This document shows positions 13,101 to 26,733 of a stretch of DNA of 64,000 nucleotides, in pieces. Made by a program: the position numbers and the translations under genes. The stretch covers positions 1,375,001-1,439,000 of the forward strand of contig JAKNDB010000085.1 in assembly GCA_024305405.1 (NCBI GenBank), in the 5' to 3' direction. The notes under the pieces are model-generated. The model was not told where the DNA came from and searched no databases. It saw nothing but the letters and a program-made list of their open reading frames with translations. Source of the stretch: Dirofilaria immitis. Lineage: Eukaryota > Nematoda > Chromadorea > Rhabditida > Onchocercidae. Each line of letters starts with the position of its first letter. Positions within the stretch are counted from its first letter, which is position 1.

Positions 13101-15608
13101 CACTCCGATTCTCGAGTTCCAACTTAACTAATAAAGGCATTATTTCCGAATTGAAAAATTCTTCAGCCGCACATCCAACAGCAAGTGCTACCCGACCACG
13201 TGATAAATCACAACATATATCTAAAAATAACATGAAAATTCTAGGAAAAGGAAATTTTTCGAAAATTTATAAAATTATATAATGTATACATTAGCTGAAA
13301 GTAACCGATGAATTAAAATGATCAATAAGAATTAAACTTATAAAAATTTTATTATTTCCTCTTTTTGCTTTGAAATAGAAAATAGAAATTTCTACTAGCA
13401 AAATATTCAATTTTTCTAGATAGAATGTAAACTGGAAAAAAACGTAAATCATTATGAATCAAAATATGAGATAAAGCCAAAGATTGTAAACTTATTAATT
13501 TGCATTAAATGATAGCTAACATCAATATCAGTGAAAATATTGAATAATGTTATTTAATAACATGCTACATCGCGAATCTTTTTCATATAGAGTCATATCA
13601 GGCTTTTAATCATATTACTGGTAGAAGACATTCAATAAATCTATCTAATCAAATAAAAATAATTAAATTTACTTTTGATATTATGTCGCAGTTGAATCAG
13701 TGTAGCGGCAAGAGGCAAACATGCATCAGTATATAATGCGCTGCGTAAACAAGTATCAGAACTTGGATTCACCGTCCATGTTACGATATTACCTTCTTTG
13801 ACAAATCGTATACTGTTTCCTTGATAAGCCTATAATAATCATTATTATTATTTTCTGGAAAAGATTCTCGGAAAAAATATTAAGTGTAATTTTCAATAAA
13901 TTTGTAAAATTTCCACATTAACTTCCATCAAAAAATCTTGCTGTGTTACGCTTTATTGGAATCATAATTACTGTGATGAATATATTCGTAAATAGAATGA
14001 GAAAAGTTTATGATATGTCAATCAAACATTATTTCAAATCACTCAGTTCTGTGATTGCTGGTAGAATTATTAATTTTTAAATGATGAAATTTCTTATTTA
14101 AATTCAAATTTCTAATTTTTTAATAATAATTCGTTCAGAATCTGAAAACACTAACCATGTAAACGAGAAAAAGATCCTTCACTAAATGTTGTTCTTGTGC
14201 CTGTAGTGAAAGCGATGAAAGATCAATATGTTCCATCTAAAGATTACAAAATGTTAAGATATTTATTGAATTTAGTTAAAATTTATTTTTCCAATTTTAC
14301 GTTTTCTGATTTTTTTGATCTAAAAATTCAAAATTTATGGTAGAATAATTTATATGAATCCATCAAATTGAAAATACAAATTCCTTAAGATTTAAAAATC
14401 CGAAAAAGATGAAATTAAAAATAAAATTACTTGAAAATAAAACTATTATCAGTGCTAGAAATAGTGAATAAAATATGATCTAGGATAATCAATTCACAGT
14501 TACTATTATTCAGTTTAATATATCGTTTGGTAGAAAATACGACAGAATGATTATCTTTAAGTATACATAAGAACAAAAATGTTTGTGAAAGTGCATCTAT
14601 CCAACCTGTCTAAACTCATATCACATTTGATGAGATAAAATATCTTGGCCAAGGATTTTAATTTTCTCATAGTTAATGAAAAAAAATCGATAATAAGCAA
14701 AACAAAAGAATGAAAAACATAAGTGAAATAAAAGTATGAATAATTAAGATTTGTATTTTAAAATAATTAAAATAATAAACAGAAATAAAATCAAGTGTCT
14801 CAATTATCTCTCCTACGACTGTAAACAATAATTGATAAAAAAATTTTTGACGGATATGCGCAATAGAAAAATATTTAAACATATCAGTTAAAAATGCAGA
14901 TTAAATAGAAAAAATCAATCAATATATCTTTCTTCAAAACATGAGATAATTAGTTAATGATAAATAAAAAGTAGCAAAAATACCGGTGTAAAACAAGAAT
15001 CCGGTTCTGACGAGCAATATTCACTGGGTAAACTGAATGTTGAGAAAGGTAACAGTTTTGATACTGCAAAAATGTCATACAATAAATAGATACTTACGAG
15101 TAATTTAAATGAAGAAGAAATATATAATTATAAACATAATGAACAGGAAAAAAACGAATTTGTAATTTAGTGTTTAAATATTACTCCACAACAATTTTAA
15201 AAGGGAACTCATAACAAAATTAGTGATAAGGAAATGCTTTAACATTATTTTAGCAATATTTGGAATCATATAATTTCACATTAAGTAATCATCTGATAAA
15301 GACTATATATTTGTATATGTAAAACAAATGATAAAAAGGAATATCAGTTATTGATGAAATAAAATCAAACATTTGCTAGGCCAGGTGCAAGAAAAAATCA
15401 CGTATAATCATACTAATATAATTAAGTAAGAATTATGAAAAGCTTAAGAAAAAACAAATCAATTCTTATTCGAGTAAATTATTAAAGAAATAAATTAAAT
15501 GGGAATTCAAATTTAAATTTGAAGCCAAAGAACATATGAAAGAAAAATATACCAATTTGCTTTCGACATCTTTTCCATATGTCCATTTCTACAAGCGTCG
15601 ATTAGTGT
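7135..15608 (-). CDS. gip-2: Gamma-tubulin complex component 2 (GCP2), multi-exon
   Basis: GCP2 is a core subunit of the gamma-tubulin small complex that nucleates microtubules at centrosomes. Minus-strand exons read, in order, at about 15608-15553, 15063-14984, 14236-14156, 13829-13673, 13220-13003, 12152-11979, 11727-11633, 11494-11382, 10692-10610, 10536-10426, 10274-10183, 9754-9668, 9537-9455, 9160-8999, 8384-8240, 8026-7884, 7386-7283 and tentatively 7168-7135. The GRIP1 part shows LSLQAQEQHLVKDLF and NPSSDTCLR..CLPLAAT, then GRVALAVG..EEFF and GGEVLSLL. The GRIP2 part shows DAFSIHINVDSPLSLVF and LLQEMLHFLNAYNLH, then KSASLEEIL. These track human GCP2 better than GCP3. Two exons need one extra base in a homopolymer (7983-7987; 9739-9744), and two junctions (10610/10536; 8999/8384) do not fit in phase as written. 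The extreme N-terminus and the last exon are uncertain. Divergent from exportin-1. Confidence 0.88.
12213..12293. repeat. 38-bp inverted repeat (hairpin) in a GCP2 intron
   Basis: The left arm 12213-12250 and right arm 12256-12293 are reverse complements with about four mismatches over 38 bases, separated by only five bases. The core is TTTATTTTAATCGA..TCATTGATA. It lies in the large GCP2 intron between the exons ending at 13003 and starting at 12152. Confidence 0.85.
12291..12502. repeat. Direct repeat pair inside the same intron
   Basis: A stretch of about 39 bases containing GTCACTTGATCTAGGTAAAA at 12291-12329 recurs at 12464-12502 with a few changes. It sits between the hairpin at 12213-12293 and the inverted repeat at 12502-12686, so the three structures may be parts of one element. 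Confidence 0.75.
12502..12686. mobile_element. MITE-like element with 33-35 bp terminal inverted repeats
   Basis: The left end 12502-12536 (AAGTTGTTCTTAGGGAATTC, then TAGGCATGTTTTT) is mirrored by the right end 12654-12686 with about two mismatches. The roughly 185-base span has no coding capacity. Size and long terminal inverted repeats fit a non-autonomous DNA transposon. No clear target-site duplication was seen, so the class is not assigned. Confidence 0.55.
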
Positions 15609-17100
15609 CTGAAAAAGAAATTAAAAAAACTTAAAAAGAAAGTTCAATACTTGATAAACAAAAAGAGAAATGAATACTTAAAAAAAATTTGAAATTTTAC
15701 GAGATACTAATTTTCATTATGATCCAACACTTTTCGTTGCATGAATAAACTGATAGTTAGAGCGCAATATATTTGAAATTGAGCTCTGTATTTTGACTAA
15801 ATAAGTTATTGGGTTGAATTTTCTCGTTACGTGGTAGCATTAAATTTGATTCTTTTAGTTGTTTATTATTGATTTACGTGATATTTTGACTTATTCACTT
15901 TATATTAAACGCATATGTTACACGCGTATGACTTCAGCAATTGTTTTACTGTTAGTTCAAGGTATTTTTAGTCATAAAAATATATTTATGTGGAATACGA
16001 ATTGTGTTATATACCGATATTCTATTTATTAAAATCTTTGATTTTATTAGTTTTTATTTTTATTTCGTTTATGAACTTTTATCCGACACAAATACAAGAA
16101 TGAAATAATACCGCATTTTAGTATTAGAAACGATTTATGTAATTAATGAAATAACACCGCATTTTAGTATTAGAAACGATTTATGTCTAATTAATTTAGC
16201 ACTACTAAGAAATATATAATTTTAGAAAGTATACAATTAATAGCCATAACTGAAATAGTCTTTAAGTAATGTTTTCAAAATGCTATGCGAAATTAAGTAA
16301 AAAAAAATTTAGGAACAAATATTTTGAATCATTTTTATGCATAACTAAAAAAGTTAAGAGACAAAGACTGATATGTTGAAACTAATGTATATAAGTATAT
16401 TATAGACTAGACTGAAATTCTTTCATTTAATTTGCTTATATTTAGCTTATCAATGTACGATTTATCTAGTTCCTTCTACTTTTCTTTTTATCTTTTGTGT
16501 ATTCAAATTAATCATATTAATTTCCCTCGTTCAAATTGCATTAAATGATTGTATAATACAATATTAATTCCGAAATTTTCTTCATTGATCGAAATCGAAG
16601 AGCAGAAAAATAAATTTAGCAATCAGAGGAAGTATAGAAAAACAAGTATGTAAGATATGTAAATGATTGAATATTTGAAGTAAAAAAAAAGTATTTAACT
16701 GATTGAATATGATTCTCGAAAGTATTGTAGTTACGTTGTATACGTTAACATGAAAATATATTTGTTGACATGTTTAGTTTTGTTTATTCAAACGTATGAT
16801 TTATTAAACATATATATTTCGGTACTATTCATCGTTGTTCAATTTTTTCCCCTTTCCTTAATATTAATATTGATGATTTGTTTTGCATTTTCAGTACGCG
16901 CTAACAGCTTCGTCACCAGTGTGTGTCGTGTGTACTGTGTGCGTGCGAGTGTGTCTGAGTGAGTGTGCGCGTGTTATAAGTGTGAAATATTTATTTTCCT
17001 CCCAAAGCAAAAAAACGATCGAAAGGTCAAGACGTGCAATCAGATATCGGAAATAATCTTCGACGCGTTAAATCATTCACCACTTCTGTTCTATAAAAAT
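15609..17100. promoter_or_regulatory. Shared intergenic region between divergent gip-2 and xpo-1
   Basis: This gap separates the 5'-most supported GCP2 exon from the exportin-1 start and should hold both promoters and 5' UTRs. A TG/CG-rich stretch at about 16916-16980 stands out from the AT background. TTTTGCATTTTCAG ending at 16894 is a good 3' splice site and could serve a 5' UTR intron or spliced-leader addition; this is inference. The first GCP2 exon may also lie here but was not identified. A 46-bp tandem duplication (CCGCATTTTAGTATTAGAAA core) lies at about 16099-16190. Confidence 0.5.
16099..16190. repeat. 46-bp tandem duplication upstream of xpo-1
   Basis: AATGAAATAATACCGCATTT followed by TAGTATTAGAAACGATTTATGT occurs twice, starting at about 16099 and 16145, with a single T/C difference, so it is a recent duplication. 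Confidence 0.85.
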
Positions 17101-20100
17101 ATGACTATGATGACCGTTGCGGCTTTGCAAAAAGCCGGTGAAGCATTGTTGTCATCCGAAAAAATCGAAATACCACTCCTTGATCAGGTATTTTTTTTGA
17201 TTTCCAGTTCTGCTGGATATAATCTTGGTTTTACTATTAGCAGTGTTTTTTAAACCTTAATATTAACTTGTGCTATAAATTTTTTGTTCATAATCTTAGC
17301 TTATTTATCATTAACATTGATTTCATTATCAGTAATCTTGATCTTGATTTAATTTCTGCTTATTTGTTCATAGTTCTTCCTTATCCATCCTATTCTTTGT
17401 TGATTTATTATTGAACTTGAACTGTAAAGACTGCTAGCTACACTTTTTGAATTTTCGTTAATGGTGATTAAATTGGAAGATTACTTTCAGGTTGTGAATA
17501 TAATGAATCAGTCGACAGGTGAAACGCAGCAGCTCGCATCAAAAATTCTTACAGAGTTGAAACAAAAGGATACGTCATGGACACGTGTTGATGGTATTCT
17601 AGAGTACAGCCAATTGATGGAAACTAAGTATTACGCATTACAAATACTGGAATCATTAATTGAAACCCGATGGAAATCATTACCCCGTGAACAGTGTGAA
17701 GGTATAAAAACACTGAGCTACGATATCGTATAGAATAAAATATTATTCATTTGGAAAAAAATATTCAGAAAGTAGATCACAGTAATATACTTATGCACTA
17801 GAAATGGTAAGACGACGTGCTGCAATCATATGAGAATTTAAAAAAGGATAAAAACTATGATCATAAGCAGGAAATCTGTTCGTTATTTAATGATACTAGG
17901 TGACATTATTATAAGCTTTGAACATATTTTTCTAATAAATATCGTGATAATTGCATATTTACTTAGAATCAAGTTAAGCTAAAATAATATTTTAAATGTG
18001 CATTTCAATATATTAGTGTATATGTCATGTAAAGAAATGCTTTAGAAGATTAAATAAAATACATAATGTAAAAGTTCTAAACCTATAATATCATATATTT
18101 TAGGTATAAAGTCGTTCATCGTTGAACTCGTGATAAAGATAAGCAGTGAAGAAATTGCAAGTCCACAAATTAAAACGTACCTTCAAAAGTTGAACTTGGT
18201 TCTCGTGCAGGTGATGTATATTGTTTTATATAACGGAGTGATGTATATTGTTTTATATAACGGATATTTATATTCATTTGATGAGTCTATTGTTATAATC
18301 TTTCGTATTTTCAGATTGTGAAACAGGAATGGCCGAAACATTGGCCAACATTTATGGCTGATATTGTTGGTGCTAGCAAAGTGAACGATAATCTTTGCCT
18401 GAATAACATGATCATTTTGCGTTTACTCAGGTAATGGGATTTCTTTACATACATATGCTCTAATACAGAATCTAAATCAGTTCAGTTGGAAATGGGAAGT
18501 TCATTTTTATGTTTTCATCTGGAAATACCAGAACTGAAATGAGTTTACATTACTCATTTCAAAATCCAGAGTGATTCTCAGTTATCATATGCTTTCGCTC
18601 AATACTTCTCAAATTATTTCAGTGAAGAAGTGTTTGATTTTGATGGTGAAATGACTCAGGCAAAAGCTCATCATCTGAAAAAGACATTTTGTAGCGAATT
18701 TCAGGCCGTATTCAATCTTTGCTATACAGTCATGGTAATTTTCTCACTCATTCTGAATACGAAGGGAAATAATTTAATTTCAAAATGGTGTGGATAGGAA
18801 AAATCATAAATACCATTTTTACTAAGGTGTGAGGATTTTTTTACAGGAATCGTCCGATAATGCACCTTTAGTAGATGCAACGCTGCATACATTACATCGG
18901 TTCATGAGCTGGATTCCTATTGGCTATATTTTCGAGACAAATTTGATCGATTTGCTTACTAAAAAGGTTGAATTTCAAATCAATTCAGTGAGGCGAATCT
19001 TGCATTATCACACTATTAGGATGATGTGTTGTGTAGTTTTCCGACATATGAATAAGAACGTAATGTGATCTTTGATTAATAAGGCTGAAAATATTAAAAA
19101 AGTAGACATAATGTTAAAACAAATGGCTTGTTTTTTAGATGCTGAATGGTACACAAAAGTAGAGTAATAGTAAGATAGGTTATCCAATGTTTAATAGACG
19201 AGCTCAAAGATGTAATAATGAAAGTTAATAATAATACAGTATCTTTCCCTTGTTTGCTGATAATTAGATCCTGATAATCATCGATTTAATCCTGAACAAC
19301 ATGATAATACTATTTTGGTGCTAACATTATTCTCTTAATGTATCAGTAGAGTATTGCAGTGATTATTCTGACTTTTTTAGTTTCTTGGAGTGGCAATGTT
19401 TCGCTGTGTTACAGTGCAGTGTTTGAGTGAAATTGCATCATTAAGCGTTGCACAAATGGAACAGCAAAATCCACTTTACGTAAATCAAGTCAAATCATTG
19501 TTTAGAAATTCGATGGTGCAGGTGAACTTTTGGTTTTTAGCAAATTAAAATTCAAAATTCTTTTGCTAATTCTATTTGCATTTATGGCAATATTGAAGAA
19601 GGTGAAGTTGGGATCACATTCCATATTTTTGTTTGATTCTCTTTTCTTTTGACTTTTTCTTGATGATCTTTTCGCACTTTAGTCCCAAAATCGTCAATAA
19701 GCTTGCTATTGCATGGCATATAGTGAATTTGCATAGTTTTATGCTTTTGCAGAGTTATTTTTTTGGAAGAGACGTTATAGTTTTCAAATCATTAAAAATA
19801 TCTGATTGCAGATTATGAATACAATCGATCCAGGAGTCGATCTCTCCGATGCCTATCGACGTGGTACCGATGCTGACCAAAAGTTTATAGCCAATTTGGC
19901 ACAATTTTTGGGAACATTTTTAAAGGAAAATTCTCAACTTGTTGAAGTCTTTGGTGATAAAGCGGATGAATTAGATTTGAAAAATGCACATGAAATGGTA
20001 AATTATACTGTTTTAACAATCGGATTATCTTTTTCTTTAGCGAATAGAAGAAAATTCGTTAATGATAATCCACTTTTGTTATGTGACTTTTTCATCGAAG

Positions 20101-23100
20101 AAAGACTTACAAGATTCTTATCAAAGAAAAATGGAATTACAGGAATGAAATATAGTAAGGAAACTATAATGGGAAGAGGTCGATGTTAGACTAACATATC
20201 TTGTTATTCTTATTTAAACATTTAAATTACTTTTCAATTCCAAATTAAATATCGTTTCAGGCGTTGCAATATTTGCTGAAGATAAGTATGGTTGATGATG
20301 TCGAAGTATTTAAAATTTGTCTGGACTACTGGAACTGGCTTTGCGCGGAATTGTACCGAGAATTTCCGTTCCAGATTGATCGTCCAATAATAAGTGCGTT
20401 TCCAATGTTTGTTGGACATCAGGAACCTCCTCGACGTTTGCTTTACAATAATGTTTTATCCGAGGTATGATTTAAGCGAATAAATTCTTTTGAAACCTTC
20501 TTATATTAAGATAAAAACTGACTGAGCATTTTCAATGAAAATGATTCATTTTTCCCATATACGGCATAAAATTTCAGCCAATAGATTTTTTAATATGTTT
20601 TGCATGATCATGTCATAATCTTGTTAACCAATATTTTAAGATGTGGAAATGATTCATATGCACGTTAGTGTCAATGATTTTAGCCTTTTTCAGGATGAAA
20701 AATTTTCAGAAGAACATGCAATAGTTACGATATGTTTCTTTTATAATATTTTTTATTTAATGTTTGCAGTTACGACTAGTAATGATCTCGAGAATGGCAA
20801 AGCCGGAAGAAGTGCTTGTTGTTGAAAATGATCAAGGAGAAGTAGTGCGCGAACTTATCAAAGATACAGATTCAATTACCCTTTACAAAACTATGAGAGA
20901 AACTTTGGGTATGCATATTCTTGATATACGGTGCTTTTCACTTTAGAAGGAAGAAGTAAGAAGTATACCTTGCAGATTTTATTTCGAGGTTTTTTTTGTT
21001 TCGGGACAAAAGGAAGAGAAAATTATTCGAAATAAACATTTAATTGGCGCTATTGTTTTTAATTCAGATCAATATTAATTACAGTTTATTTAACTCATCT
21101 TGACTACAAGGATACTGAAATGAAAATGACTGAGAAGTTGCAAAATCAAGTGAATGGCAAAGAATGGTCATGGAAAAATTTGAATACGGTAATTATTTTT
21201 AAACTTGATGAAGCATGATTATATTCTGCAATACAACATGTTGAATAGATGTATGGCATTGGTTTTTTTTTTTTTTTTTTTTTATATACAAATGAAGTTT
21301 TGTTTTAGCTTTGCTGGGCAATAGGTTCAATAAGTGGCGCAATGATGGAGGAGGATGAGAAGCGATTTTTAGTTGGAGTTATCAGAGGTATCTTTTCAGG
21401 CTAACATATATTTGAAATATACGGTAGTCAGAAATATTTCTGAACTTTTTATAGATTTACTCGGATTATGTGAACAGAAACGCGGTAAGGATAACAAATC
21501 GGTGATCGCATCAAACATAATGTATGTTGTTGGACAGTATCCACGTTTTCTTCGAGCACACTGGAAATTTTTGAAGACTGTTATCAACAAGCTTTTCGAA
21601 TTTATGCACGAAACGCATGAGGGCGTGCAAGATATGGCTTGTGATACGTTTATTAAAGTAGCTCATAAATGCAAACGTCATTTTGTTCTGGTATGGTTTT
21701 CTTTTAAGCTTATAGATTTTTGGGAATAAACAAATGAATCTTAGTCTGATAGGATTCTTCAAGCAATAATATATTGGAGTTTGTCCAAGGAATTGTTAAT
21801 GATTTCCGAATGGTCGAGTGCATTAATTAGTTTGAAATAAACTATTTGACTTTTACAGTCCTACTTTTAAGTAGTAATAATTCAACTCTGATTACTGTAG
21901 TAACATTAAGATTTAAAAAATTGATAGTTGGTTTTTAAAAAGAAGTTGATTGATCATTTACTGGTCAGGGAAGTGTGAATTTATTAATAATGCTTCAATA
22001 TTGCAGGAGATTTTTCAGTGTTTAATAAATGCAAGTAATTTACGCGATTATTGATACTACTTAATTTGTATGTTACGTGTTATGGATATTTGGGGATTTA
22101 TTTGTCGAAATTTCAGACTCAAGCTGGTGAAACAGGTCCATTTATTGATGAGATTTTGGGCGGACTGAATTCAATCATTTGTGACTTATCTCCGCAACAA
22201 GTTCACGTCTTTTATGAAGCTGTTGGCTGCCTCATATCAGCACAGACTGATCCGGCTATCCGTGAAAGTCTCATTGAACGTTTGATGCAGCTACCAAATT
22301 CGATTTGGGAAGAAATTATTTCTCATGCCAGTCAGGTTGATTTTTCTCGATTTTAAATTCATTCTGTTTTTGAAATTTTATAATAATTCCAAGTGCAGCG
22401 ACATAAAGATTACTTTTCCAGCTTAGTAGAGATGAAGATTAAAGAGATCTTGATTTTCATTACTGCATTTTGCTTAATGTTTGAAATGATTCAGGTGAGG
22501 TGATTTTTAATAATATCACTTACAAAATATGTTTGCGATGCCTAAAAGAAAATGAGTAAGAAAGCCATGAATTTCAGGATATTAATGTTATGAAAGAACA
22601 AGAAGTTGTGAAAAATATTATAAATATTCTGAAAACAAATGTTGCTGCTTGCCGTTCGATTGGCGAACCTTTCATCTGTCAGGTATACTCATTTTAGACT
22701 GCTTTTCTGGATACTTCAAACAATTATTCCTTATAAATTCTTAAATTACATTCCAAATTTTCAGCTTTCAAAAATTTATCTGGATATGTTGAATGTTTAC
22801 AAAGTTACTTCGGAAAATATCAGCGGTTTAGTGGCGCAGTCAGGTGAAGAAATTCTCAAGCAGCCTCTGTTGAAGCAGATGAGGGCTGTTAAACGTGAAA
22901 TACTAACACTTATTTCAACTTGGGTTGGCAAAACTCAGGATGCAAGTGTAAGACTTTCTAAAAGTGACGGAATGAAAATATTGCCAAATAATACAATATC
23001 TAAGACCTTAAATCTCGTAATCCATATCTTACAACTCATTATCTTGTTTGAGCTGTAATTTGCGACAATTAAGGTGTAGAAATGATTTAAGTTTTATGAC

Positions 23101-25303
23101 TGACTGCAACTTATGTTTTGAGGAAGACTCTAGAATGATAGTTGCTCTATGATGTGTGCATGTGAATTTTAAAGGAAGCTTGAATAATTTCAGGTTATAT
23201 TAGAAAACTTTGTTCCGCCGTTATTTGACGCAGTTCTTTTTGATTATCAGCGCAATTGTTCAGCAGCTCGTGAACCAAAAGTCCTTTCATTACTGTCTAT
23301 TATCGTTTCGCAATTACAGGTAGCCTAATTGTGACCTTTTTTTTAAAACCTATAGCATTTAATCTTTTGAATCTATGTGAATTAGAAAAGACAAAATAGA
23401 TATCTTAGATATTGGATTTTTTATGGGATGATATGAAAATTCGCTATATGTGTTGCAGTAATTTTGAATTTCTTTCGTTGCAGTCAGCAATCAATCCAGA
23501 AGTGATCCGTATATTGGATGCTGTCTTTACTTGTACTCTGGAAATGATTAATCGCGACATGGAAGAGTATCCGGAACATCGCTTAAACTTTTTAGTCTTC
23601 TTCAAGCTTTAAATCACGAATGCTTTGATGTGCTTATATCACTTCCCCGGAGCATTTCCGTTTAATTGTGGATGCTGTAGTCTGGGCTTTTAAGCATACT
23701 ATGAGAAATGTTGCAGAAATCGGTATTATTTTTGTCTTACAAATTAATCCACCTATTTCGACTGTCTGTAATTCTCTAGAAAACCGAAATTATATTTCTA
23801 AGTTTGTTATAATGAACCAGAATATTTGTTTGGCAGAATACTTATTTTATATGTCGACAACTAAATAAAATGGCTATTTCATATTTTAGGGTTGGATATT
23901 CTGAGGGATATGCTCACCCAGTTCGGCGTCCACGCAAATAAGGAGCGAGCACAAACTTTTTACAAACACTTTTTATGGAAATACTCGTTCATGTACTAAC
24001 TGTTGTCACCGACAGTAACCAAATTAAAATCCTCGGTAAGTAACTAAGAATAATAAATAAAAATCTCTTCGTTAAACGTAAGTTTTATTTATTTTAATTT
24101 TTAGGCATCTAGGTATGCTTACAATTTTCATAATAAGCTAATATTGTTATACTATGCTTATATCTATTGCCATTATTATCATTGCATTTATTTCATTATT
24201 ATTATTATTTTTAGATAAATCCAGAAGATTTATGATAATATAATAAATACGACAAATAATAAATAATAATATGTGAAACAATAATATTGAATGCTAAAAT
24301 AAGTGAGAGCGGCAGCAATCAGTGCTAATGTAATAAAATGGCGAAAAATGTTCTCCATTATGCGTCTTTTTTATAGGCTTATCGTGCTACGCAGACATTT
24401 TATGTACCTTATTCTATGCAGCCGAAATGTCCATCACTGAACAGCTGAATCCTCCTCAGTCAAACATCGATTATATTTATATGCACATCAGCGAAACTTT
24501 TGCACAAGCGTTTGATAATTTGACGCCGTAAATTTACATCCTCCTTTGTTTTATTTTGCCATGACTTGTTGAATAATTCACTGAAGTTCTTTGTTCCATG
24601 TACTGTAGATTTTCTAGGAAAGGAAACTTTCATGAGGTAACATACCGTAAACAAATGAAATCGAAAGAGATTTGATTGAACATTAAAAGATGCGGAAAGA
24701 AGATAATCCGCAATCCCCGCTAAAATATTGTCTTCTTTCAATTTATTTTTTAGTGATCAAATTCGTGTCACAGTGAAAGGCTTTTTTTCATTCAATGTCG
24801 ATTCAGTGAAAATGAAGAATCATTTGCGTGATTTCTTGGTTCAAATCAAGGTAAACTGTCCATTTTACCATTTCTATTAATTATGATTCATAGTTCAAAT
24901 TGATACATATTTGAACTTCTGGAAGAACGAATTGCTAAAATGTCGTCTTTCTCGGAATTGTGCAACATTTACTTGTTGCTTCTATAATCGAAAAACTAAT
25001 GGTCGCATTTTCTTTTCTTTTTCCGTTTCAAAATTTCCATTTGTTTTCTTTTATAGGAGAGAGTTGGTGAAGACACATCTGATTTGTTTATCGAAGAACG
25101 GGAACAGGAGATTCAAAACGTTCAAAATGCGAAAAAGAGGTAACAATGGCTTATTCTTGATATTCAAAGTGCATAAAATGATAAAATACAGAAGTATTTT
25201 TTGTTAATTCCTTTCTTATTTTTTATAATGCATTTCTTTTATGTTTAAGGTTCCTGGTATGCTAAATCCACATGAGATCGCTGACGATGATTTGATGAAA
25301 TGA
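17101..25303 (+). CDS. xpo-1: Exportin-1 (CRM1) nuclear export receptor, 23 exons
   Basis: Karyopherin-beta that carries leucine-rich NES cargoes out of the nucleus with RanGTP. Exons: 17101-17187, 17491-17701, 18104-18210, 18315-18430, 18623-18734, 18847-18966, 19381-19521, 19812-19997, 20261-20464, 20770-20908, 21085-21188, 21309-21387, 21455-21690, 22117-22335, 22578-22682, 22765-22947, 23194-23319, 23484-23722, 23890-24035, 24377-24527, 24754-24850, 25057-25139, 25250-25303. Landmarks: [84 protein letters not shown] at the C-terminus. The Cys of DLLGLC (about residue 541) matches human Cys528. The start is placed at [10 protein letters not shown], as in other CRM1 proteins. With one base added in each of four homopolymers (23589-23593, 23645-23648, 23980-23984, 25132-25136) the exons total 1083 codons, close to human 1071 residues. 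Convergent with dvc-1. Confidence 0.97.
18211..18266. repeat. 28-bp tandem duplication in xpo-1 intron 3
   Basis: GTGATGTATATTGTTTTATA followed by TAACGGA occurs twice in succession directly after the exon 3 donor. The second copy therefore duplicates the start of the intron. Confidence 0.85.
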
Positions 25304-26733
25304 ACAGAGAAAAACAAAGAGGTATTACTTCTTCCATCATCGGTATATCTATTCGCGTGTTTTTTTTGATTACTTCATCAGAAATTTCAACTTTTCTCCA
25401 AGTAATTCATTATCAGTTTTTCCTATTGAAGTTTTAATAATAGTTGTATGGAGTTTGTTGTATGTTTATTCGTCGTTTTTCTTATATTTAATTGCTTATG
25501 AAATTCAATTTGTTCAGAAGTGATTTTTTCGAAGACAAATAAGATATTTATATGGAATTGTATCTAGCTTTCTTATTAATATTTGCTTAAAAGTTTATTT
25601 ACATTTCATTTGTTTGGCAATCAATTTGTTGAGTCACCGAACATCACCTATTTGTTGAACAGAGTGTTTTTTTTTTTCATTGTCAGATTTTTATTTTTCT
25701 TGAAACAAAAATTCTCTTGTACAAATAATGATGATTTTAATGACGAATTGGAGTAGTATCGTATCAAATAGATCTCCTACAAAATATGTTATACGAATCT
25801 ATCATACGTGCGTATTCTTCCGCTTTTCATAAGCTATCATCAAAATTCTTTTGGTCATTATGATTTACATTGTTGTATTAATTATAATTAATCTTTGCAT
25901 TTTGTTTGATTATGTCGTATTATTCGTCTTTGTAATGTTTTTTGTTAGTGCAGTTTACTGGTTTAAATTCATTCGTTTTTTCGATTTTACCTAAAAATAT
26001 ATTCTGAAGGATACATTACCACCGAACATATTTCTTTCTTCCATATTTGCGATATGCTAAAAAATTGATGGCTTTTAAATTCAGAAGACAGTGATGATGC
26101 ACTTTTTCTGGTCATCTTTAGAAGATATATAATTTATAAGCTTTCTTTGACTGCATAATTTTCTTTTAGGACTGCTTTTGAGAGCTATGTGTGTCCAAAA
26201 GAAAAAGTTGCGGACTTAGCATAGAGATTCGTTCCCCTGAGATTTGTCATTGATAAACGGCGTCGTATTTTGATGATAGTTCTTGAAAAGACAGGAAAGA
26301 AAAAAATGCTCGATTCCGCCTTTTCTGCCTATTCATTATGCATTAAATACTGATTTCTTTAGGAAGAGAATTTATCTTACATACTAGAAGTATAATACAT
26401 ACCGTACTATGAAATCAAATATAACCGTATAATGACTGCGCAAAAAAAATTTTGAAAAAAGGAATACAATGACTTATATGGAAAGTAACAAAATACCTGA
26501 TACCTGTGGAAGGATAGCAGAGCATTATACGGAGTTATTCACTTTCAGGACTAATACCAGAATCTGTATTCTATAAGAATAGGCCTATTATTTCTCTAAA
26601 AAATGTTGATATTTTAGTAAGCAATTTGCCAAAAAATGAAATGAGCATGTATGAATCGGATCAATCGGTATTCTATTCTTTCTTGAATGAATCATAGAAA
26701 AAACAAAAGAAGTGGATAGGTGGAATTAGTATA
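25304..26733. other. Convergent 3' flanks of xpo-1 and dvc-1
   Basis: No recognised gene. This should contain the 3' UTRs of exportin-1 (plus) and Spartan (minus). An open-looking stretch at about 26170-26352 follows a TTTTAG and reads like protein on the plus strand but is broken by one TAG; no homology was recognised. Confidence 0.5.

Noticed and set aside
23484..25303. Programmed frameshifting or pseudogenisation of exportin-1
   Set aside because: The breaks fall in plain homopolymers without slippery-site or downstream structure signals, flanking exons are highly conserved, and similar single-base losses occur in unrelated genes of the window.
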